Below are positions 1 through 6,026 of a stretch of DNA of 15,440 bases, piece by piece; within the stretch, counting starts at the first letter, position 1, and each line of letters opens with the position of its first letter. The notes below the pieces were generated by a model. That model was not told where the DNA came from. It made no database searches and worked only from the letters and a program-made list of their open reading frames with translations. Source of the stretch: Pseudomonadota bacterium. GTDB taxonomy: Bacteria; Pseudomonadota; Alphaproteobacteria; Rhizobiales; Hyphomicrobiaceae. Where the stretch lies: assembly GCA_023387235.1 (NCBI GenBank), contig JAEWIJ010000017.1, positions 1 to 15,440 of the forward strand. Direction: 5' to 3'. The position numbers were made by a program, and so were the translations under genes.

Positions 1-713
1 CGCGCTGCCGACACCGCCGCCGCGCACGCTGCCGAGCCGCACGCGCGCGTCAATCCCGCGCCGCGCTCCCATGTGCGCAAGGTGATGGCCTCACGGCTGT
101 CGACCCGCGCGATGGAGATGTTGGCACGCTCCGGAAAGTATGGGTGATACTCGAGCATGGGGCCGATGCGGCCGAGATCGATCGCGGCGGGATCGTCGAC
201 CCAGAAGACGGCGTGCGGATTGCCGACATTCACGACCGCCGGCGAATGCATGATCGGCTTGTCGGCCGGGCCGACCTGCAGCTCGATGCGACGCGTGTCG
301 TGGAAGGGCTCGGCGAGCGGAATATCCTGCCAGCCGAAGCGCGGCTCGCCCATGTCGACGGCAATCGAGGCCGGACTTTCGAACGTCACGTCGAGAATGC
401 CGCCATCGGTCTCGTACTTGAATGCCGTCCGCCCCGTGTCGCGATTGGCGAGCAGGCCGACGCACCGCGTGCCGTTCCCACAGGCCTGGGCCAGCGAACC
501 GTCCGTGTTGTAGATCAGGATACGCGCGTCGAGACCCGGTCGCGGCGGATCATGCAGGACCATCATCTGGTCGAAATTCGTGTCCGGCCGCGCGGCAATG
601 GCGGCGGCCTCCTCGGCCGTGAACCGCTTCGTTGACCCACGCAGGTCCACGACTACGATCTCGTTGCCGAGGCCGTTCATCTTCGTATAGCGGATTGCCG
701 GGGGCGCGCTCAT
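1..713 (-). CDS. dapF: Diaminopimelate epimerase DapF, 3' end cut by window edge
   Basis: Interconverts LL- and meso-2,6-diaminopimelate in the cytoplasm, for lysine and peptidoglycan synthesis. Translating the minus strand from the ATG at 713 gives 237 residues, open to the left edge, so a few tens of residues are missing against the usual 275-295. The N-terminus has the family pattern KMNGLGNEIVVVD (residues 11-23). Both catalytic cysteines are visible: Cys78 in ACGNGTRC and Cys225 in TRACGSAACAA. The NVGNPHAVFWVDD stretch (162-174) is also typical. The start is fixed by homology, since the GLGNE motif lies about 13 residues in. There is no Shine-Dalgarno sequence: a 12-bp palindrome fills the place where one would be, and a -10-like box falls close enough that the mRNA may be leaderless. 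The next gene on the other side is divergent. The identification is firm. Confidence 0.96.
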   Translation of the reverse strand, partial: MSAPPAIRYTKMNGLGNEIVVVDLRGSTKRFTAEEAAAIAARPDTNFDQMMVLHDPPRPGLDARILIYNTDGSLAQACGNGTRCVGLLANRDTGRTAFKYETDGGILDVTFESPASIAVDMGEPRFGWQDIPLAEPFHDTRRIELQVGPADKPIMHSPAVVNVGNPHAVFWVDDPAAIDLGRIGPMLEYHPYFPERANISIARVDSREAITLRTWERGAGLTRACGSAACAAAVSAA

Positions 714-720
714 GCGCCCA

Positions 721-748
721 TATATGGGAATCCGGGGCTCCGGCACAA
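721..748 (-). promoter_or_regulatory. Candidate sigma-70 promoter of dapF, possibly leaderless
   Basis: Read on the minus strand, TTGTGC (748-743) is followed after 16 bases by CATATA (726-721). Transcription would start about at 714-713, the A of the dapF ATG. The CATATA is part of the perfect palindrome CCCATATATGGG (717-728), which could equally be a protein-binding site. This is a consensus match by eye only. Confidence 0.4.
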
Positions 749-815
749 TCCGTTAGCCGGCGAGCCAGAGCCGCACGGGCCCTTTTTCATGCCTGCTCAT
801 TGCTGATCGGCCCCT

Positions 816-1403
816 ATGCCATCCTTCAGTCCCGATCCAATTACCCATAAGCCGCCATCACCATGGGTTGTGTATTTCATGGCCGGCGTGACGCCAGGTG
901 GCCGGGTCCTGGACGTTGCCTGCGGCACCGGCCGGCACACGCGGCTGGCGCTCGAACGAGGGCTTCGCGCCACGGCAATCGATCGGGATACGTCCCGCCT
1001 CGGCGAGCTGGGGAAAGACCCGCGCGTAGAGGTCATAGCCGCGGATCTGGAGGACGGCTCGCCGTTCTCCCTCGCCGAGCGGAGTTTCGACGGCGTGATC
1101 GTCACGGACTACCTCTGGCGGCCAATCCTGCCGGCGATCTGCGCCGCCGTGGCCGAGGACGGCCTGCTGGTCTACGAGACGTTCGCCCGCGGGCACGAGC
1201 AGCTCGGTGGCCGCCCTTCGAACCTGGATTTCCTCCTCATGCCGAATGAGCTTGCTGTGGCTGCCATAGCGGCCGGGCTCATCGTGATTGCCTTCGAGCA
1301 GGTCCGAGAGGAAAGTCCGCGCCAACGCATTGTCCAGCGGATCGCGACCGTCGGGCCGGCGCACCCCTGGGTTGCAGCGCCTCCGCCGTCCTACGCGCCC
1401 TGA
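816..1403 (+). CDS. Small class I SAM-dependent methyltransferase, substrate unknown
   Basis: A 195-residue Rossmann-type methyltransferase. Motif I is VLDVACGTGRHT (31-42) and binds the methionine end of S-adenosylmethionine. Asp56 in ATAIDRD is in the position that contacts the ribose hydroxyls, AADLEDG (76-81) is motif III-like, and FDGVIVTDYLWRP (91-103) is motif IV. The later YETFARG...NLDFLLMPNEL segment is shared by many short proteobacterial methyltransferases of the TehB-like/Methyltransf_11 type whose substrate is unknown. There is no signal peptide or membrane segment, so it should be cytoplasmic. The ATG at 816 is the only reasonable start: the upstream in-frame ATG at 789 runs into a stop, and no clear ribosome-binding site precedes 816. 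It is divergent from dapF and 69 bases upstream of proC, so it may be co-transcribed with proC. Confidence 0.85.
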   Translation: MPSFSPDPITHKPPSPWVVYFMAGVTPGGRVLDVACGTGRHTRLALERGLRATAIDRDTSRLGELGKDPRVEVIAADLEDGSPFSLAERSFDGVIVTDYLWRPILPAICAAVAEDGLLVYETFARGHEQLGGRPSNLDFLLMPNELAVAAIAAGLIVIAFEQVREESPRQRIVQRIATVGPAHPWVAAPPPSYAP

Positions 1404-1472
1404 GGAAGGGCTCGCCTTGCTGCCTGCGCCGGCTATGATCTGGCCCGAACACGAACAACAGGAATGAACGGC

Positions 1473-2294
1473 ATGATACGCCTCGATGGCCCTTTGGTCC
1501 TGGCAGGTGCCGGCAACATGGGCGGCGCCATGCTCGCGGGCTGGCTCGCACGCGGCCTCCCACCGGCGCAGATCATCGTGCAGGACCCGGGCCCGCCGCC
1601 CGCTACGGCCGAGTTGCTGGCCAAGCACGGCGTCCGCACGGTGACCACCATCGACAACCTGCACAAGCCGCCGGCCGTCCTGCTCATGGCGGTGAAACCC
1701 CAGGTCATGGACGAGGTCTTTGCGCCCCTGGCCAAGCTCGCCGGGCCGTCGACGGTCGTGCTCTCCATCGCCGCCGGCCGCACCATCGCGAGCTTCGAGA
1801 AGTTCCTCGCGCCGGGTGCCGCCGTCGTGCGCTCGATCCCGAATACGCCGGCCGCCGTCGGCCGGGGCATCACCGTCGCGGCCGCCAACACTCACGTCAC
1901 CGAAGCCCACAGGCAGACCGTGACCGAGCTGCTGTCCACCATCGGCGAGGTCGCCTGGGTCGATGACGAAGCCCTCATCGATCCCGTGACGGCCGTATCG
2001 GGCTCCGGTCCCGCGTATGTCTTCTACATGGTCGAGGCGCTCGCCGCGGCAGGCATCGCCGCGGGCCTCGAGCCGAAGCTCGCCATGCAGCTTGCCCGCG
2101 CGACCGTCACCGGCGCCGGTGAGCTGCTGCATCAATCGCCGCTCGATGCCGCCACCCTCCGCCAGAACGTCACCTCGCCCAATGGCACGACGTACGCCGC
2201 GCTGCAGGTGCTCATGGCGAAGGACGGCCTCGAACCCTTGATGACAGCGGCAGTGGCGGCCGCAACCAAGCGCTCGCGCGAGCTGGCGCAGTAG
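1473..2294 (+). CDS. proC: Pyrroline-5-carboxylate reductase
   Basis: Last step of proline synthesis: NAD(P)H-dependent reduction of 1-pyrroline-5-carboxylate to L-proline, in the cytoplasm. The N-terminal dinucleotide-binding motif is LAGAGNMGGAM (from residue 10), VKPQVM is the second family motif, and the C-terminal dimerisation domain holds DPVTAVSGSGPAYVF followed by the helix MVEALAAAGIAAGL. At 273 residues the length is normal. Two starts are possible. The ATG at 1464 directly abuts AGGA (1460-1463), leaving no spacer, whereas the ATG at 1473 lies nine bases after it, so I prefer 1473. The methyltransferase is just upstream, and a TetR-type regulator follows after 72 bases on the same strand. 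Function is secure; the start is less so. Confidence 0.95.
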   Translation: MIRLDGPLVLAGAGNMGGAMLAGWLARGLPPAQIIVQDPGPPPATAELLAKHGVRTVTTIDNLHKPPAVLLMAVKPQVMDEVFAPLAKLAGPSTVVLSIAAGRTIASFEKFLAPGAAVVRSIPNTPAAVGRGITVAAANTHVTEAHRQTVTELLSTIGEVAWVDDEALIDPVTAVSGSGPAYVFYMVEALAAAGIAAGLEPKLAMQLARATVTGAGELLHQSPLDAATLRQNVTSPNGTTYAALQVLMAKDGLEPLMTAAVAAATKRSRELAQ

Positions 2295-2366
2295 GCCCGT
2301 GCGCCTTGCGCAGACGATGCGAATTCTTATGTCTAATGAGCACGCCTTTTCTAAGCGAGGTGCCCG

Positions 2367-3050
2367 ATGATCGACATGACCACGCCCAAAGGCCGCATCC
2401 TCGCTGCTGCGCTCGCGCTCGCCGCCGAACGGCCATGGAATGACGTCTCGCTTGCCGACATCGCCGAGAAAGCCGGCGTCTCCCTCGTCGATCTCAAGGC
2501 ATCGTTCGACAGCAAGGCCGAGATGCTCGCCGCCTTCAGCGGCCTCGTCGACGACGAGATGCTGCGCCGTGCGCCGCGCCGTACGCCGGACCAGAGCACG
2601 CGCGATGCGCTTTTCGAGGTCATCATGAGCCGCTTCGATGCGCTCGGGCCGTATCGCGTCGCGCTGAAGTCGATTGCCGGCAGCGGCTTCGCCGACATCG
2701 CGCACCTCCGCGCCGTCATGAACGCGCAGCACTGGATGCTCGCCGCCGCCGGCATCAATACGGACGGCCCTGTCGGCGCCGCACGCATGGCTGGCCTCGC
2801 AACCGTCTACGCGAGCGTCTTCCGCACATGGCTCGACGACGAAGACCCGGGCTTCTCCCGCACCATGGCCGCTCTCGACCGGCGTCTGCGTCGCGGCGAA
2901 AGCACACTCAACAGCATGGAGTCGGTCTGCTCGGGCGCCCATCGTCTCGCCTCGGCGATCCTGCCCAGCATCTTCGGACGTCGCACCACGACGACGCCAC
3001 CGCCGCACCCCGAATCGCCTGCCGCCGCAACGCCGCCACCGGGCGTCTGA
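2367..3050 (+). CDS. TetR-family transcriptional regulator
   Basis: A 227-residue protein with a TetR N-terminal DNA-binding domain: helix 1 at about 8-20 (GRILAAALALAAER), then the helix-turn-helix SLADIAEKAGVSLVDLKASFDSKAEML (28-54), including the usual aromatic F47 before the linker. The C-terminal ligand domain is helical and unassigned. RFDALGPYRVALKSI (from about residue 88) resembles a segment seen in several alphaproteobacterial TetR proteins. The tail from about 205 is low-complexity (TTTTPPPHPESP...PPPGV) and probably disordered. GAGG (2357-2360) lies six bases before the ATG, which supports this start. It is the last gene before the palindromic repeat at 3082. Its target is not evident, and the gene before it is proC. 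Confidence 0.85.
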   Translation: MIDMTTPKGRILAAALALAAERPWNDVSLADIAEKAGVSLVDLKASFDSKAEMLAAFSGLVDDEMLRRAPRRTPDQSTRDALFEVIMSRFDALGPYRVALKSIAGSGFADIAHLRAVMNAQHWMLAAAGINTDGPVGAARMAGLATVYASVFRTWLDDEDPGFSRTMAALDRRLRRGESTLNSMESVCSGAHRLASAILPSIFGRRTTTTPPPHPESPAAATPPPGV

Positions 3051-3081
3051 CGTCCAACGAACCGCGAGCGCCGCATATCCG

Positions 3082-3196
3082 CTCTCCCCGCTCATGCGGG
3101 GAGAGGGTTAGGGTGAGGGGCCGCCGATACTGAGACGATTGCGTTTGCCGCCGCCCCTCATCCAGACCTTCTCCCCGTAAGAACAGGGAGAAGGGG
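3082..3196. repeat. Composite palindromic intergenic repeat (two hairpins in inverted order)
   Basis: The first hairpin has perfect 10-bp arms, CTCTCCCCGC (3082-3091) and GCGGGGAGAG (3096-3105), with loop TCAT. It is followed by GGTTAGGGTGAGGGG (to 3120). After a 33-base centre comes CCCCTCATCC (3154-3163), then a second hairpin with arms CCTTCTCCC (3167-3175) and GGGAGAAGG (3186-3194). The halves are inverted copies of each other, so the whole element can also fold back on itself. It lies between convergent genes (TetR gene ending 3050, deaminase gene ending 3221) and may help stop transcription both ways, although neither hairpin has a T-run. A third related hairpin is at 11732-11759. Such elements are widely dispersed in Hyphomicrobiales genomes. 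Confidence 0.8.
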
Positions 3197-3220
3197 AAAG
3201 TCGCGATCGCGACAGATCGG

Positions 3221-3973
3221 CTACACCACCCGCTCGACCGCAATGCCGCGGCAATCCATCTCGTATTCGAGCTCGACCACCGGTGGGCGCGCGAAGTGCC
3301 ACGTCAGGCCGCAGCGCGCCGCGCCGCGTCGCACGATTTCCGTCCCGAGGAAAGGATGCGGATCGTGGACGGTGTAGAGCTGGGCTGCCGTCGATTGCGC
3401 CCAGGTGAAGCCGAGCGCGGCCATGCGCCGCTCCATCTCGGCGAGCACATAGCGCGCCTTCTCGGTGAGGCCCGCGGGCGAGATGTCACCGCGCCGCGTG
3501 ATGTGATCGCGGTAGTTGGCTTTGCCTTCGGGCGCCTCGCCGCTGCCCGCGACGTGGAACGAGGGCGCGGCACTCGCATCCGGCACCGTGAACACGAAGG
3601 CGTGGAACGAAGGCCCGGCCGGCTTCTCGATCTCGGGACAGACGTTGGAGCGCGCCACCGGGTTCGTGCGCGTCGCCGGATCGAAGATGCCCCACTCGGC
3701 GAGCGTGCCGACGTAGATCTCGTTGAAGGCGCGGAAGCCCTCTTCGGTGAAAGGCTCGGGCGAGCGCAGCTCGCAGGCGGCGAACGAGGAGAGCGGACGG
3801 CCTGCGCCCTTGATCAGCTCGGCAATGCGCGCGAAGCCCTCCTTGAGCGGCACGGGATTGCGGAACATGACGCGCTCGAGGCGATATCCGGGCTCCGCTG
3901 CGACACCTCCCGAGTACTGGAACACCGCGGGGATGTAGCGGTAATTGCCGGGACCGAACGGGGCGGTGCCCAT
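3221..3973 (-). CDS. Putative 2-aminomuconate deaminase, CnbZ-like
   Basis: A 250-residue soluble protein. From memory of the family it matches proteins named 2-amino-5-chloromuconate deaminase (CnbZ, of chloronitrobenzene-degrading Comamonas), which release ammonia from 2-aminomuconates. Conserved-looking segments are YRYIPAVFQYSGGVAAEPGY (11-30), ELRSPEPFTEEGFRAFNE (68-85) and NPVARSNVCPEI (104-115). The order FNEIYVGTL...ARSNV resembles the end of RidA/YjgF proteins, whose substrate-binding arginine sits in PARS-V, so Arg108 may play that part (inference). AAGGAG lies eight bases before the ATG at 3973, fixing the start. The preceding gene on the strand is a FAH-superfamily hydratase/decarboxylase 54 bases upstream, fitting a meta-cleavage-type pathway. 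Family membership is fairly likely. The true substrate is open, and a RidA-like imine deaminase of other function remains possible. Confidence 0.6.
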   Translation of the reverse strand: MGTAPFGPGNYRYIPAVFQYSGGVAAEPGYRLERVMFRNPVPLKEGFARIAELIKGAGRPLSSFAACELRSPEPFTEEGFRAFNEIYVGTLAEWGIFDPATRTNPVARSNVCPEIEKPAGPSFHAFVFTVPDASAAPSFHVAGSGEAPEGKANYRDHITRRGDISPAGLTEKARYVLAEMERRMAALGFTWAQSTAAQLYTVHDPHPFLGTEIVRRGAARCGLTWHFARPPVVELEYEMDCRGIAVERVV

Positions 3974-4027
3974 CGTAGCGTCTCCTTTATGTGATCTCGT
4001 TGCGCGGCGTGGCCGACCGGTTCGCCA

Positions 4028-4795
4028 TCATGGCACGAACTGCAGCTCTGCCGAACCCAGGCCGTCGAACGTGACGCCGCAGGTATCGCCGGGCTTCAGA
4101 TAGCGTATGCCGGTGCACGAGCCGCACGTGATGAACTGGCCTGCCTTCACGCCGCCAACGGTTCGCATCATGTCCGCGAAGGCGACGGCGACGGCGAGCG
4201 GATCACCGATCGGGTGTCCGCCGACCTGCTCCAGCACGGTCTCGCCGTTCACGGTGAGCTTCACCTTGAGCTTCGGAAGATCGAGCGCGCGCCAATCCGT
4301 GACGATCTTGCCGTACACGAACCCGCCATTGCTGATGCAGTCGGCGAGCTTGTCCTGCGCCGACATGGCATCGGGATTGGCGTAGCGGCTCGTCACCACT
4401 TCGATCGCGGCACAAGCATCGACCACCGCCGCGACTTCATCGCGGGTGTAGGCTGTCGCGCGCGGCGGCAGATCCTCGCGGAAGCGAAAGGCGACCTCGC
4501 CCTCGACGCCACACTGCGGCGCCTCCGTTACCGGAAACCTGGCCGGCGACGGGCGCGTGTTCGCGGCGTAGATCGGCGCACGCAGGCCATGGGAATTCGG
4601 ATCGCCGGCGATGGGCGCATTGGCCTTGTAGGCGCGGATCTCATCTTTCAGCAGCGCCGTTACGGCATCCTGGATCGCGTGCGCGTCCACCGCGCTCTTC
4701 GGGCGACAGGCTTCGGGCAGCACCTCGATGCGCCCGCTCTCGCGCCGCGCCTTGGCCAGCAGGGAAGCAGCTTCAGCGACGTGCGTCGTATCCAT
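4028..4795 (-). CDS. FAH-superfamily 2-keto-4-pentenoate hydratase / 4-oxalocrotonate decarboxylase
   Basis: A 255-residue member of the MhpD/XylJ/XylI group, enzymes of meta-cleavage pathways that either hydrate 2-oxopent-4-enoate or decarboxylate 4-oxalocrotonate with a bound divalent metal. The metal-binding glutamates fit Glu98 and Glu100 (GVEGEVAF) and Glu132 (CAAIEVVTSRY). SNGGFVYG (155-162) and the terminal GSCTG-I-YLKPGDT region are also typical. The ATG at 4795 is chosen because GAGGGG (4804-4809) precedes it by eight bases; the frame stays open to 4873 without support. It is the first gene of a pair with the CnbZ-like deaminase, and a 2-aminomuconate deaminase product (4-oxalocrotonate) would need the decarboxylase activity next, so decarboxylase is slightly favoured by context. 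Sequence alone does not separate the two reactions. Confidence 0.8.
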   Translation of the reverse strand: MDTTHVAEAASLLAKARRESGRIEVLPEACRPKSAVDAHAIQDAVTALLKDEIRAYKANAPIAGDPNSHGLRAPIYAANTRPSPARFPVTEAPQCGVEGEVAFRFREDLPPRATAYTRDEVAAVVDACAAIEVVTSRYANPDAMSAQDKLADCISNGGFVYGKIVTDWRALDLPKLKVKLTVNGETVLEQVGGHPIGDPLAVAVAFADMMRTVGGVKAGQFITCGSCTGIRYLKPGDTCGVTFDGLGSAELQFVP

Positions 4796-4803
4796 GGCGT
4801 TTC

Positions 4804-4809
4804 CCCTCG
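4804..4809 (-). promoter_or_regulatory. Ribosome-binding site deciding the hydratase start
   Basis: GAGGGG on the minus strand, eight bases upstream of the ATG at 4795. It argues against any start further upstream in the same open frame (to 4873). About 20 bases further up, TACGAT (4834-4829) could be a -10 box, but no convincing -35 accompanies it. Confidence 0.6.
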
Positions 4810-4891
4810 ATGCTCCTTGTTGACGCCATCGTAGAGCAAAATCGCCGCCCGCAAAGTGGCTGGAGCCCGGCAATGCCCCGCGACCAAACGA

Positions 4892-4920
4892 AACGGCCCG
4901 GACTTGTCATCCGGGCCGTT
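4892..4920 (-). terminator. Rho-independent terminator of rpsB-tsf
   Basis: Perfect 11-bp arms, AACGGCCCGGA (4892-4902 on the plus strand) and its complement (4910-4920), with a 7-base loop. Read on the minus strand the hairpin is followed by GTTTCGTTTGG, a broken T-run. It starts about 20 bases after the tsf stop codon and separates the ribosomal genes from the hydratase/deaminase operon downstream on the same strand. Confidence 0.8.
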
Positions 4921-4941
4921 CGCGGACTGATGTGCGTCAGA

Positions 4942-5880
4942 TCAGGATTTCGAGAGGGCCGCAACCTCGGCCGCGAAGTCGGTCGTCTTCTTCTCGATAC
5001 CCTCGCCGAGAGCATAGCGGAGGAAGCCCTCGACCTTGATCGGGCCGCCGACGGCCTTCTCCTCGGCCTTGAGGTACTGCGCGACCGTGATCTTGCCGTC
5101 GCCGCCCGGACCCATGAAGACCTGCTCGGTCAGCACCACCTGGCCGAAGAACTCCTTGCGCAGGCGCCCCTCGACCATCTTCTCGACGATCTCCTTGGAC
5201 TTGCCCGTGGCCAGCGCCTGCTCGACGTAGACCGCGCGCTCGCGGTCGATGAGCGCCTTGTCGAGCGCCTCGATCGTCGCCGCCTGCGGGTTCGCCGCCG
5301 CGACATGCAGCGCGACCTGACGACCGATCTCGGCGAGCTTCGCCTTGTCGCCCGACGAGTTCAGCGCGACCAGCACGCCAATGCGGCCGACGTTGTCGGC
5401 GACCTTGTTGTGGATGTAGCTCGCGACCGCACCGTTCGGCACTGAGAGCGACGCCGTGCGGCGCACGCTCATGTTCTCGCCGATGGTCGCGATCATCTCC
5501 TTGACGTGATCGTCGACCGAGTGCGACTTGCCGGGGAAGGGCGTCGCGAGCAGCTTCTCGAGACTGCCGCCGGCCTTGATCGCGAGCGCCGCGATCTGGC
5601 GCACCATGCCCTGGAAGGTCTCGTTGCGGGCGACGAAGTCCGTCTCGGCATTGACCTCGACGAGCGCGCCGGTCGTCCCTTCGAGAGCAACACCGATGAG
5701 GCCATCCGCGGCAACGCGGTCAGCCTTCTTGGCGGCCTTGGAGAGACCCTTCTTGCGCAGCCAGTCGATCGCCGCCTCGATGTCGCCGCCGGTCTCGGTC
5801 AGCGCCGTCTTGCAGTCCATCATGCCTGCGCCGGTCTTGTCGCGCAGCTCCTTGACCATGCTGGCGGTAATGTTTGCCAT
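4942..5880 (-). CDS. tsf: Translation elongation factor Ts
   Basis: A 312-residue guanine-nucleotide exchange factor for EF-Tu. The N-terminal UBA-like domain (ASMVKELRDKTGAGMMDCKTAL, 6-27) binds EF-Tu, and TDFVARN (80-86) is the signature that inserts near the EF-Tu magnesium site. The core repeats and the C-terminal module (KITVAQYLKAEEKAVGGPIKVEGFLRYALGEGIEKK) are complete. The true start is MANIT at 5880, with AGGA seven bases upstream; the frame remains open to 5946. It follows rpsB after 146 bases, an unusually long gap for this pair, which holds a strong hairpin. The terminator at 4892-4920 lies directly behind it, so pyrH and frr, which often follow tsf in this group, are not here. 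Confidence 0.98.
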   Translation of the reverse strand: MANITASMVKELRDKTGAGMMDCKTALTETGGDIEAAIDWLRKKGLSKAAKKADRVAADGLIGVALEGTTGALVEVNAETDFVARNETFQGMVRQIAALAIKAGGSLEKLLATPFPGKSHSVDDHVKEMIATIGENMSVRRTASLSVPNGAVASYIHNKVADNVGRIGVLVALNSSGDKAKLAEIGRQVALHVAAANPQAATIEALDKALIDRERAVYVEQALATGKSKEIVEKMVEGRLRKEFFGQVVLTEQVFMGPGGDGKITVAQYLKAEEKAVGGPIKVEGFLRYALGEGIEKKTTDFAAEVAALSKS

Positions 5881-5941
5881 TGGCTGTCCTATCTTGGTTC
5901 GAGCAGAGCGGACGGAACGCCTGCCGCTGCTGAAATGGATG

Positions 5942-5968
5942 CGCACGCCGCGCTCATAGCGGCGTGCG
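5942..5968 (-). other. Hairpin in the rpsB-tsf intercistronic region
   Basis: Perfect 10-bp inverted repeat, CGCACGCCGC (5942-5951) and GCGGCGTGCG (5959-5968), with a 7-base loop, 61 bases upstream of the tsf start. There is no T-run on either strand, so it is not a normal terminator. It could be a processing site or an attenuator that sets the S2:EF-Ts ratio. TATATA at 5979-5984, just upstream on the minus strand, might be the -10 of an internal tsf promoter, but no -35 is clear. Confidence 0.5.
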
Positions 5969-6026
5969 TCTCACGGCTTATATAGTCAGCCCGCCGCACC
6001 ATGACGACAGGCGCTGCGGCTGCCCG

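Noticed and set aside
711..721. Three-codon upstream ORF on the minus strand (ATG at 721) whose stop overlaps the dapF start as ATGA
   Set aside because: Too short to judge, no ribosome-binding site, and explained by the palindrome that contains it.
858..3095. Long open frame on the minus strand across the methyltransferase, proC and TetR genes
   Set aside because: It is antisense to three well-supported genes, its translation is rich in Arg/Gly/Asp/Glu with no known motif, and such frames arise from strong G/C third-position bias.
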